Made by a program: the position numbers and the translations under genes
Part shown: piece by piece, positions 24,528 to 31,830 of the stretch
Layout: the number at the start of each line of letters is the position of its first letter
How positions within the stretch are numbered: position 1 is the first letter of the stretch
DNA from: JAVVWB01 sp036652335
Lineage (GTDB): Bacteria > Synergistota > Synergistia > Synergistales > Synergistaceae
Assembly: GCA_036652335.1 (NCBI GenBank)
Contig: JAVVWB010000006.1
Location: 1 to 64,000 of the forward strand
DNA length: 64,000 bases
Reading direction: 5' to 3'
Notes under the pieces: generated by a model
Databases searched by the model: none
What the model was told of the DNA's origin: nothing
The model's input: only the letters and a program-made list of their open reading frames with translations

Positions 24528-25566
24528 CTAACTTCGCACGCTCCTCACATAAGACTTCTTCAACATGTCCCCATCCAAACAATTTTATAGTTATCAATGT
24601 ACCAAGCAACACACCAGAATATTCAGAAATTACTCTCCAGGCGATTGCCATTACACCAGCTAAATTCCATGGTACAAAAAGGGCAAATATAGCAGTAGCC
24701 CCGCCCTCTGCAGCACCGCTAGCTCCAGGGGTTGGCACAAAGTAGAGAAAAAAAAGAAAGAGCGACTCAGCAAGCAGACACTGCATAAACTCTACCTCAA
24801 ATCCCATTGCCAAAATCAAACATGGCATAATAGACATATATACTAACAAATGTGCAATAGCAACAATGAAAGAAATGAAAAACCACTTCTTTCCAGAAGA
24901 AACAAATAGCCTTATGTTAATACTATAATTATCTACTTCTTTATTGACCCATCTTACTGCACATAGCAATTTTCTAGGCTTAATGATACCGAACTTCTGG
25001 AATTTAATTAAAAACCAACTTGTCCATCTCTTAATCCAATGTGGTCGTGTAAAGCTTATAACTAAAAGAGATACTATAAGAAATAAGAAAATACCGACAT
25101 AACAGACAAATACTCTAAGTAAAAAATGTTGCTCTATAAATTCACGTTCCGTAATAAATGCAAAGGGGACGATAATACCCAAAATAAACAATATCTGTAA
25201 TGTACGAACAAAAGTTATAGCTACAGATTTGCCAACCGCAACACCATTTTTGTACAACAAGTATATTTGAAATGGACCGCCACCGCTTTGCATTGGAGTT
25301 ATAGCACAACCAAAGTAGTTAATCCAAACAACAGAAAGTGTCTTACGAAAAGAAAGATTTTCTCCTGCGACTTTCGACAGACATACAAATTTAAATGAAT
25401 CCAAGCACCAAACAACAACAACCAAGAGAACAGACAACATTAAAAGAGAGCTGTCTGCGTTTTTTATAATTTGAAAAGTAGCCCCGTCTATACTAAAGAA
25501 TAAAACAGAAACTATTGAGATCATTACAATCAAAATAAATAGAGAAAAACTTCTTCGTACGCTCAA
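24487..25566 (-). CDS. Lysylphosphatidylglycerol synthase TM region/UPF0104 flippase-like protein
   Basis: 359 residues with about eight TM helices and the LPG_synthase_TM hallmarks: GGGPFQIYLLYKNG near residue 95 and PTPGASGAAEGGATAIF around residue 270. There is no aminoacyl-transferase domain, so it resembles stand-alone membrane proteins proposed to flip or transport lipids. It starts at TTG 25566, supported by AGGAGG 7 nt upstream. It is followed by the overlapping methyltransferase gene; 138 nt of mostly AT-rich spacer, with only a 5-bp stem around 25642-25655, separates it from the LuxR-type gene. Confidence 0.87.
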   Translation of the reverse strand: MSVRRSFSLFILIVMISIVSVLFFSIDGATFQIIKNADSSLLMLSVLLVVVVWCLDSFKFVCLSKVAGENLSFRKTLSVVWINYFGCAITPMQSGGGPFQIYLLYKNGVAVGKSVAITFVRTLQILFILGIIVPFAFITEREFIEQHFLLRVFVCYVGIFLFLIVSLLVISFTRPHWIKRWTSWFLIKFQKFGIIKPRKLLCAVRWVNKEVDNYSINIRLFVSSGKKWFFISFIVAIAHLLVYMSIMPCLILAMGFEVEFMQCLLAESLFLFFLYFVPTPGASGAAEGGATAIFALFVPWNLAGVMAIAWRVISEYSGVLLGTLITIKLFGWGHVEEVLCEERAKLVDDKSKENRTNSL

Positions 25567-25704
25567 GATTTGTCCTCCTAGTCAAAAGGGAGTAAAAACA
25601 TATCTATAAAATATTTAGAGAAATAGTGAGAAAGATATTAACACACTTTTGTGTGCTTGTCTTATTCTTTGTTTCATCTCAATATGTTGTAAACATATCA
25701 AAAG

Positions 25705-26382
25705 TTAATGCCAAATATTCCTTTCTAAGAAAAATTCCTCCGGAATAAGAGCAAGTCCCTCTTCCCAAGCAATTGATGCAGCTTTTGTTCTATCTGAAAT
25801 ATCTAATTTTTTTAAAACATGACTCACATGATTCTTTATTGTTTTTTCTGAAAGGATTATTCTCTCTGCAATTTCTCTATTTGAACATCCTTTTGAAATC
25901 CAAAATAAGACTTCTCTTTCTCTCGGGGTAAGGTTTTCTAAAACGTCACAAACCGCTTCCGGTGTATAACCGCCCCTTAGCTCCTCTATTATATCACCAC
26001 TAATATATCGTTCACCCTTAGCAACAGATTTCAATGCAGTAAAAAAACCATCTATACTCGTGTCATCTTTTATTACACCAACTGATTGCAAATCACCAAG
26101 AAATTTTAGCAATTCTGAATTTGCATTTCTTAAAATAAATAGAAAAGAAATATCTTTTCTTACTCTAACAATTTCGCGCACGACTTGAAACATAGTTATG
26201 TCCGGAAGTAAGCTTCCTAAAATTAGTAAGTTGGCTTGTTGTTCAAGAGCCATTTTTATAGCATTTACACCAGAACTAGCAACATAACATACGTCAAAAG
26301 TACCATTATCAGTTATAATCTTCTTGATAAGTTCAGCAAAGAGATGATTAGAGTCAGCGACTGCTATGCGATACTTTTTCAA
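25705..26382 (-). CDS. LuxR/NarL-type response regulator with altered receiver
   Basis: About 225 residues: a receiver-like domain (1-120) and a C-terminal LuxR helix-turn-helix (LTPREREVLFWISKGCSNREIAERIILSEKTIKNHVSHVLKKLDI). In the receiver the acidic pocket is reduced to ADSNH, and the strand ending in the phospho-acceptor reads LLILGSLLP, giving Gly56 in place of Asp; the conserved lysine (VGVIKDD) remains. It therefore probably does not signal by ordinary aspartyl phosphorylation. TTG 26382 is chosen (GGAGG 9 nt upstream); an ATG at 26466 would read through the divergent neighbour's ribosome site. No histidine kinase gene is nearby. Confidence 0.82.
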   Translation of the reverse strand: MKKYRIAVADSNHLFAELIKKIITDNGTFDVCYVASSGVNAIKMALEQQANLLILGSLLPDITMFQVVREIVRVRKDISFLFILRNANSELLKFLGDLQSVGVIKDDTSIDGFFTALKSVAKGERYISGDIIEELRGGYTPEAVCDVLENLTPREREVLFWISKGCSNREIAERIILSEKTIKNHVSHVLKKLDISDRTKAASIAWEEGLALIPEEFFLERNIWH

Positions 26383-26438
26383 TATCAAATACCTCCATCT
26401 CGGATTGGTTAAACTATGTACAAAAGGAGGAATGTTCC

Positions 26439-27221
26439 CTGAAAGACTTTGAAGAAAAATACTCACTATCTAAAAAAATATCTCGCTATGTAGGTGAATC
26501 TATTAAAGATTATAACATGATACGCCACGAAGATAACATCTTAATTGGAATTTCAGGAGGAAAAGACAGCTTACTATTGTCTCTTGCTCTTGCAACTCTA
26601 AAAAAACGAAGCCCAATTAATTTTACACTAAACGGCTTCTTAGTAGACCAAACAGGTGGCACAATGCAAACTAATCTTTTGTCGGAATACATGAATGAGC
26701 TTGGGATCAATTTCTATATAGAAAACCACCCTACATATCAAATAATAGAAACCAGAGAAGAACGTTCACCTTGTGGCTTATGTGCAAATCTAAGAAGAGG
26801 AATACTTGCAAGTAAGGCCCAAGAATTAGGGTGCAATGTAATTGCCCTTGGGCATCATAAAGATGATGCAGCAGAAACAGTACTCTTAAACTTACTTTAC
26901 GGAGGCAGATTTAAGTGCTACCATCCACACTTATATATGAGTAGGACAAAAATGAGAGTAATAAGGCCGTTACTTTATGTGGAAGAAAAAAAAATAATTA
27001 TGGAAACAAAAAGATTAAATCTCCCTATTGTTAATTCTTGTTGCCCCTACGGAGATAAATCAAAAAGAAAATCCACTAAGGAATTACTTCAACATATAGA
27101 AAACGATGTTCCTGAAATCAAAAGCAATCTTCTACATGCACTAAAAAATTGTGAATATAACGATGTGTGGAAAGATGTATTATTAAATGGTGAACTGGAA
27201 AAATTGAAAGACATTAGCTAA
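26439..27221 (+). CDS. TtcA-like PP-loop tRNA thiolation enzyme
   Basis: About 260 residues of the TtcA/TtuA type: PP-loop SGGKDS, CGLCANLRRG (CxxC iron-sulphur ligands), GHHKDDAAET and a third cysteine in NSCCPYG. These enzymes add sulphur to tRNA with a 4Fe-4S cluster. Homology continues upstream of the first in-frame ATG (26517) through ISRYVGESIKDYNMI, so the ATG start would clip a conserved helix. The frame is open back to CTG 26439, which has AAAGGAGG 8 nt upstream and is my preferred start. An ATG at 26432 is in another frame and hits TGA within CTTTGA (26447-26452). Clear enzyme, uncertain start. Confidence 0.8.
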   Translation: MKDFEEKYSLSKKISRYVGESIKDYNMIRHEDNILIGISGGKDSLLLSLALATLKKRSPINFTLNGFLVDQTGGTMQTNLLSEYMNELGINFYIENHPTYQIIETREERSPCGLCANLRRGILASKAQELGCNVIALGHHKDDAAETVLLNLLYGGRFKCYHPHLYMSRTKMRVIRPLLYVEEKKIIMETKRLNLPIVNSCCPYGDKSKRKSTKELLQHIENDVPEIKSNLLHALKNCEYNDVWKDVLLNGELEKLKDIS

Positions 27222-27237
27222 TTTGCAAATATATTTT

Positions 27238-27504
27238 CTAAAAACAATCTTTGTAAAAGATAGCAAAAATAAATAGAATAAAGATAGTAAATAAAAAACA
27301 ACCACTTGGCTTTTGTTTCTTTTCCGCATAAACAATATCAGAGCTTTTTCTATCAATAAGTTTAATACCATTAAGTGCGGCATCTATTATGCAACCATAT
27401 CTACCATTGTTAAATATGAATTTTTCAAGGGTTGCATCTGCGTACACTCCACAATCAATATTTTCTGTAAATTGTTTTGCTAGATTTTTATTTAAATAAC
27501 CCAA
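27238..27504 (-). CDS. Hypothetical short protein, doubtful
   Basis: An 88-codon frame with a C-terminal hydrophobic segment (about 70-85) after a basic stretch, convergent with the TtcA-like gene. I recognise no family. The only start in the open frame is TTG 27504, without a ribosome site, and a TGA lies 15 codons upstream. It may be a gene remnant or a chance frame in AT-rich DNA. Confidence 0.3.
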   Translation of the reverse strand: MGYLNKNLAKQFTENIDCGVYADATLEKFIFNNGRYGCIIDAALNGIKLIDRKSSDIVYAEKKQKPSGCFLFTIFILFIFAIFYKDCF

Positions 27505-27743
27505 TGTATATTGTTTTATGTATAAACGGCAGTTGTATTTTCATAATACATATCATTGAGTCAACAATTTAATATAATTAAGTCTCCTTGCGTCAACTTT
27601 TTGCAAGTTCACGTAAAATATTTTAAGTATTTTACCCAGAGTTATTATTAATAAGTAACGCAAACAACTTTTATATACATTTATATTTCTCCCTTAATAA
27701 ACATAAAAACATTGTTTTATAATTAAAAATTAAATTATAGAGA
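27505..27743. other. AT-rich intergenic region, no gene seen
   Basis: About 240 bases of very AT-rich spacer between the doubtful ORF and the ssrA terminator. The only structure I see is a nine-pair imperfect palindrome at 27613-27635 (GTAAAATAT ... GTATTTTAC with one wobble). It has no T-run and is not a convincing terminator. No promoter or RNA gene is apparent. Confidence 0.5.
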
Positions 27744-27772
27744 ACAAAAAAGCACCCATAATATGGGTGCTT
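27744..27772 (-). terminator. ssrA terminator
   Basis: On the minus strand AAGCACCCA pairs with TGGGTGCTT and is followed by six T (27745-27750), 9 nt after the tmRNA 3' end. A canonical intrinsic terminator. Confidence 0.9.
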
Positions 27773-27780
27773 GAATTTTC

Positions 27781-28136
27781 TGGTGGAGACGCGGAGATTC
27801 GAACTCCGGTCCAACAGGGGCCGACCTAGGAGGCACTACGAGTGTAGTCTTTGATTTAAGTCTCAAAAGTTCATCTCCCAAAGACAGGATATGTCCTTTC
27901 CAGCTATCCCTGAAATCTCGAACCTTTTCCGGATTGCTCTGAAAAAGTCCCAGTCATCTAAGTGACGCTCTTCTAAAACCCGATGACAGAAGTTATAGAG
28001 AGCGCGCTACTTAATTAAGCAGCGAGTGCGTAATCGTTATTGACGATTATTGTTTTGGAGCCAGATTAACGAGGCTTCTCCATCCTCGACCCGCTCCTCC
28101 TGATCCTCCAACCTGCTGTCGAAACCATACGTCCCC
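27781..28136 (-). ncRNA. ssrA: Transfer-messenger RNA (tmRNA)
   Basis: 356 nt. The 5' GGGGACG (28130-28136) pairs with 3' CGTCTCC (27785-27791), followed by A and an encoded CCA (27781-27783); the T arm with loop TTCGAAT and the tRNA-like GGTTTCGAC motif near the 5' end are intact. The internal frame ends ...DYALAA-stop, the classical proteolysis tag. tmRNA rescues stalled ribosomes and tags nascent chains. It lies 29 nt after smpB on the same strand. TATACT in that gap is a poor promoter candidate, so transcription from smpB or from a promoter within it is likely. Confidence 0.97.
28015..28044 (-). other. tmRNA tag reading frame (inferred VNNDYALAA)
   Basis: The frame GTC-AAT-AAC-GAT-TAC-GCA-CTC-GCT-GCT-TAA runs from 28044 to 28015. 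The end DYALAA matches known tags. The first codon is inferred from position: AATC-GTC here corresponds to the AGTC-GCA junction of E. coli tmRNA, suggesting GUC as resume codon. The end is certain, the first residue is not. Confidence 0.7.
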
Positions 28137-28165
28137 AATATTTAGTTTCAAAGTATAAAAAATAG

Positions 28166-28636
28166 CTATTCTTCTCCGCGAGCTTTGACTCTCATTGCTC
28201 TCTCCATCTCACGGTTTGCATCTTTTTCTGCCGCACTGTCACGCTTATCGTGTAGTTGTTTCCCTTTTGCTATAGCCAACTCACATTTAGCCCATCGACT
28301 ATTTTTGAGATATATCTTTAAAGGGATAAGTGTTAGCCCCTTTTCTCTCGTCTTTTCTAGAAGTCTTCTTATCTCCGATTTATGAACAAGAAGCTTTCGC
28401 GGACGAAGAGGTTCTTTGTTATAGTGAGTACCATGTTCATATGGCGATACATGCACATTATACAACCATAGTTCTCCGTTGTTAATTCCAGCATAGCCAT
28501 CTTTCATGTTGGCTCTGCCCTCTCTTAGTGACTTTATTTCTGTACCAGAGAGAACTATGCCGGTCTCAAATGATTCAAGTATAAAGTATTCGTGTCTAGC
28601 TTTCCTATTTTGTGCAACAGTCTTGTCTTCCGGCAT
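28166..28636 (-). CDS. smpB: SsrA-binding protein SmpB
   Basis: 156 residues with the SmpB fold: NRKARHEYFILESFETGIVLSGTEIKSLR near the N terminus, a central KLLVHKSEI, and a basic C-terminal tail (GKQLHDKRDSAAEKDANREM) that occupies the empty mRNA channel. It delivers tmRNA to stalled ribosomes. GAGGTG lies upstream of the ATG. Next to ssrA, its functional partner. Confidence 0.97.
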   Translation of the reverse strand: MPEDKTVAQNRKARHEYFILESFETGIVLSGTEIKSLREGRANMKDGYAGINNGELWLYNVHVSPYEHGTHYNKEPLRPRKLLVHKSEIRRLLEKTREKGLTLIPLKIYLKNSRWAKCELAIAKGKQLHDKRDSAAEKDANREMERAMRVKARGEE

Positions 28637-28709
28637 ATAATCACCTCTTAATCACAGTATATCAAATTAAGCATCATTAGTCTCATTTTAATTCATATAT
28701 TAAAGACAA

Positions 28710-28736
28710 AAAACCTTCGGCTATGCCGAAGGTTTT
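28710..28736 (-). terminator. Terminator of tRNA-Pro
   Basis: CCTTCGGC (28714-28721) and GCCGAAGG (28725-28732) pair, extended by A-T pairs to 28710-28736, with a T run on both sides. It lies 13 nt after the tRNA-Pro 3' end; the symmetry means it could also stop transcription from the other strand. Confidence 0.88.
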
Positions 28737-28748
28737 ATTTTTCTTTTA

Positions 28749-28826
28749 TGGTCGGGGCGAGAAGAGTTGAACTTCCGACCTCCTGGTCCCGAACCAGGCA
28801 CGCTAACCAGACTGCGCTACGCCCCG
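28749..28826 (-). tRNA. tRNA-Pro(CGG)
   Basis: Acceptor CGGGGCG pairs with CGCCCCG; anticodon stem CCTGG/CCAGG encloses loop TTCGGGA with anticodon CGG; T loop TTCAACT; discriminator A and CCA encoded (28749-28751). Downstream of sua5, 40 nt away. Confidence 0.96.
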
Positions 28827-28866
28827 ACAAAAGCGTTTGCAATTATAGCATTTCCATAGAATATCG

Positions 28867-29853
28867 TCAATTACCAGCGGCTCTACGTAATCTATCAGCC
28901 ACGGCCTCCCCTATGCCTTCTTTGGGTGGGACTTCTGCTATGATTATATCAATATCAAGCTTTTCTATGTCTCTTAATATACGGAATAACTCATGAGCAT
29001 ATTCTTCTATTGTTTTAAATATAATTTTAATATTAGGTTTTCCTGTTGGTTCGTTTAAGCCTAACCAAGCCCATCTTTTGCCCTCTGCTTTATTTAATGT
29101 TTCATAGCAATCCGAAATGACTAACGGTAATTTAGGAGCATAATGCCTATATCTTGTTCCGGGTGATCTTTTTATAGTATTTTTATCCATAGGTCTTTTG
29201 ACTTTTAAAGATAATACTTTTTCAATTTCTTCTTCACTAATTCCACCAGGACGTAGCAATATCGGGTTTTCCCCTGTCATATCAATGACTGTTGACTCTA
29301 AACCAAGGTCCGTTTCTCCACCATCTAATATAATTTTTACATTTTCTCCTAAATCATTTTTTACGGTTTTTGCATCAGTTGGGCTTGGACGCCCACTTGT
29401 ATTGGCACTAGGCGCTGCAATTGGAAGGTCTGATTCTTTTATTAGCTCCAGTGCAATTCTATTATTTGGCATTCTTACAGCAGCTGTATTCAATCCACCC
29501 TTTGTTATTGTCGGGATTATATCTTTTGATTCTAAAACTACTGATAATGGACCTGGCCAAAAATGTTCCATCAATTTTTTTGCATTATCATTGATGTGCA
29601 CCAACTTTTCAACCATTTCAAGGCTTGAAACGTGGAGAATGAGCGGATTATCCGATGGACGTCCCTTTGCTTTATATATTTTTTCTACAGCTTCTGAGTT
29701 TAAAGCATTAGCCCCCAACCCATAGACAGTTTCTGTTGGAAATGCTACTAGGTTGCCGTTTTTAATTTCTTCTGCAGCTTTTTTAAAAAGTTCTTTTTCC
29801 TGTGCTGTTGTTTTTTTATATATTTTTTCAAGTCTTTTAGATAGTGCAGACAT
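28867..29853 (-). CDS. L-threonylcarbamoyladenylate synthase (Sua5 type)
   Basis: 328 residues: a YrdC/TsaC domain (about 15-200; GNLVAFPTETVYGLGANAL, KAKGRPSDNPL, APSANTSGRPSPT) and a C-terminal Sua5 domain (about 225-328, RSPGTRYRHYAPKLPL). It makes threonylcarbamoyl-AMP for the t6A37 modification of ANN-decoding tRNAs. Its ATG overlaps the tgt stop (TAATG). Member of a tRNA-modification cluster. Confidence 0.95.
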   Translation of the reverse strand: MSALSKRLEKIYKKTTAQEKELFKKAAEEIKNGNLVAFPTETVYGLGANALNSEAVEKIYKAKGRPSDNPLILHVSSLEMVEKLVHINDNAKKLMEHFWPGPLSVVLESKDIIPTITKGGLNTAAVRMPNNRIALELIKESDLPIAAPSANTSGRPSPTDAKTVKNDLGENVKIILDGGETDLGLESTVIDMTGENPILLRPGGISEEEIEKVLSLKVKRPMDKNTIKRSPGTRYRHYAPKLPLVISDCYETLNKAEGKRWAWLGLNEPTGKPNIKIIFKTIEEYAHELFRILRDIEKLDIDIIIAEVPPKEGIGEAVADRLRRAAGN

Positions 29854-30974
29854 TATTTTAGATATACTCCATCCATAAAATTTTCCATAAAGTTGCGTCT
29901 AAATGTTGGGAACCTTTTTTCAATTATTGCCTGTCTAGCATCTTTCATAAGGTTTACAAGGAAATGAAGATTATGCCAACTGCATAATCTAGCAGATAGT
30001 ATTTCTCCTGCAGTATAGAGGTGACGAATGTATGCACGTGTATAATTTTTACATACATAGCAATCACACGTAGGATCAATTGGTGTAAAGTCTCTCGCAT
30101 AAATGAGATTTTTCACGTTCATTCTACCTTGCCTTGTAAGAACACAGCCGTTACGTCCGTTTCTCGTAGGAAGCACACAGTCAAACATATCTACTCCTCT
30201 TGTCACGCCTTCGATAAGATTTGTTGGGAAACCAACTCCCATTAGGTATCTAGGCTTGTTTTTAGGCATTTCTGGCAACAAAACATCGAGAATTCTATAC
30301 ATAGTATCATGGTCTTCACCTACAGAAAGTCCACCTATTCCGTAGCCCGGAAATCCAATTTCTTCTAATCGTTTTATACATTCTATCCTTTGTTTTTCAA
30401 ACATTGAACCTTGCACTATTCCAAAAAGAGCTTGATTCTCTTTAAGAGGATAGTCTCTACATCTCTTTGCCCAACGTATTGTTCTTTCCATAGCATCTCT
30501 AGAATATTTTTCTGTTGTAGGCCACGACACACATTCATCAAAAGCCATTACGATGTCACTTCCGAGCTTTTTCTGAATTTCCATTGAATCTTCTGGTCTC
30601 ATAAAATGTTTACTGCCATTTAAGTGAGATCTAAATTCTACCCCATCTTCTGAAATTTTACGCAAATCAGAGAGTGAAAATACCTGAAATCCGCCACTGT
30701 CTGTAAGAATCGGGTGGTTCCACCCCATAAATCTATGAAGCCCACCTGCTGCTTCTACTATATCAGCACCAGGCCTCATGTAGAGGTGATATGTGTTTCC
30801 TAATATTATTTGCGCTCCTAGAGTCTCCAATTCTGGAGGAGTCATCGTTTTTACAGTTGCTTGTGTTCCAACTGGCATAAATACAGGGGTTTCTATTTTT
30901 CCATGAGGAGTTATAAGTTCACCCGCTCTTGCACCTGTCTCTGGACATTCAGCTATTAGTTTATATTCAAACAT
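29853..30974 (-). CDS. tgt: tRNA-guanine (queuine) transglycosylase
   Basis: 373 residues: the active-site ILTDSGGFQVFSLSDLRKI and DMFDCVLPTRNGRNG motifs, and a zinc site CDCYVCKNYTRAYIRHL with a later His. It exchanges G34 for preQ1 in GUN-anticodon tRNAs, including the tRNA-Asp(GTC) at the start of this window. Usually beside yajC-secDF; here that trio is 26 kb away. Confidence 0.96.
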   Translation of the reverse strand: MFEYKLIAECPETGARAGELITPHGKIETPVFMPVGTQATVKTMTPPELETLGAQIILGNTYHLYMRPGADIVEAAGGLHRFMGWNHPILTDSGGFQVFSLSDLRKISEDGVEFRSHLNGSKHFMRPEDSMEIQKKLGSDIVMAFDECVSWPTTEKYSRDAMERTIRWAKRCRDYPLKENQALFGIVQGSMFEKQRIECIKRLEEIGFPGYGIGGLSVGEDHDTMYRILDVLLPEMPKNKPRYLMGVGFPTNLIEGVTRGVDMFDCVLPTRNGRNGCVLTRQGRMNVKNLIYARDFTPIDPTCDCYVCKNYTRAYIRHLYTAGEILSARLCSWHNLHFLVNLMKDARQAIIEKRFPTFRRNFMENFMDGVYLK

Positions 30975-30975
30975 G

Positions 30976-31782
30976 TTAGTCCTCCAGTTTAAAAATCGTG
31001 TTTACATTTCTGTGAATCTGAGAGACAAAATCTTCAAAGTTTTTCTCTTTTAGCATTGCAATAAGTTCATATACTTTTCTTACTCTACAAGGTTCGTTTG
31101 TTTTTCCTCTAAATCCTTGAGGTGCTAGATAAGGGCTGTCTGTTTCACAAAGTATTTTATCTAGTGGTACTTCTACCGCAATTTCACGTAGTCTTACATT
31201 TTTAGGATACGTGATAGGGCCAGCAAAAGATATAAAGAATCCCATGTCTAAAGCCTGTTCCATGTCAGCCATATCACCAGAGAAGCAGTGCACTACCCCG
31301 CCTATTTTTTCTGCTTCCATCTCTTTAAGAATTTTAAGAGTGTCTTTGTTTGCATTTCCTGTTTCTTTATCTTCTGCATCTCTTATGTGAAGAACTATTG
31401 GTTTATTTATTTCATGTGCAACTAATATTTGTTCTCTAAATATTTTCTCTTGTAGTTTTCTTGGCGAAATGTCATAAAAATAATCTAGACCTATCTCTCC
31501 AATAGCTACAACTTCTTCATTCATGGCTATTTTTCTTAACTCATCTAGATAATTTTCTTTTGTATCTTTTGCCTCATGAGGATGTACTCCAGCTAGAGAA
31601 TATATTTTAGGGTCATGTTTATATTCTTTTGCTTTCGTAAGTGCCTCATAGCTACCTTTAATATCAGCTGAAGCAAATATTAATCTTTTTATATTTTCAT
31701 TTAATGCATTTTGCAATATTACATTTAAGTTATCTTTATAGTATTCTTCGTTTATATGACAGTGAGTGTCTGTTAAATACAT
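30976..31782 (-). CDS. tatD: TatD family hydrolase
   Basis: 268 residues: metal ligands DTHCHI at the N terminus, GEIGLDYFYD, HIRDAE, HCFSGD and ETDSPYLAPQGFRGKTNEP mark the TatD amidohydrolase fold, a metal-dependent DNase/RNase-type nuclease. It lies 1 nt ahead of tgt and behind a hairpin separating it from metG. Confidence 0.93.
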   Translation of the reverse strand: MYLTDTHCHINEEYYKDNLNVILQNALNENIKRLIFASADIKGSYEALTKAKEYKHDPKIYSLAGVHPHEAKDTKENYLDELRKIAMNEEVVAIGEIGLDYFYDISPRKLQEKIFREQILVAHEINKPIVLHIRDAEDKETGNANKDTLKILKEMEAEKIGGVVHCFSGDMADMEQALDMGFFISFAGPITYPKNVRLREIAVEVPLDKILCETDSPYLAPQGFRGKTNEPCRVRKVYELIAMLKEKNFEDFVSQIHRNVNTIFKLED

Positions 31783-31798
31783 GTCCTTTGCCTTTCAA

Positions 31799-31825
31799 AA
31801 TGGGGCGGGCTTTGCCCACCCCATT
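31799..31825 (-). terminator. Intergenic hairpin between metG and tatD
   Basis: AATGGGGCGGGC (31799-31810) and GCCCACCCCATT (31814-31825) form a 12-bp stem with a 3-nt loop; the odd pair is G-U on the minus-strand RNA. Only four T follow, so it may be a partial terminator or RNA-stability element controlling the ratio of metG to tatD. Confidence 0.7.
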
Positions 31826-31830
31826 AAATT

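Noticed and set aside
25641..25656. Possible terminator CACAC-TTTT-GTGTG downstream of the luxR-type gene
   Set aside because: Only five pairs and no T-run; too weak to call.
26432..26452. A seven-codon peptide from ATG 26432 as a leader peptide
   Set aside because: The ATG sits 1 nt after the Shine-Dalgarno, too close for normal initiation; kept only as an alternative in the ttcA start finding.
28137..28165. A promoter for ssrA in the smpB-ssrA gap
   Set aside because: TATACT is 16 nt from the mature 5' end and has no recognisable -35.
29198..29725. A 175-codon plus-strand frame opposite the sua5 gene
   Set aside because: Its composition (Ser/Phe/Ile-rich) mirrors the other strand, and the sua5 motifs on the minus strand are clear.
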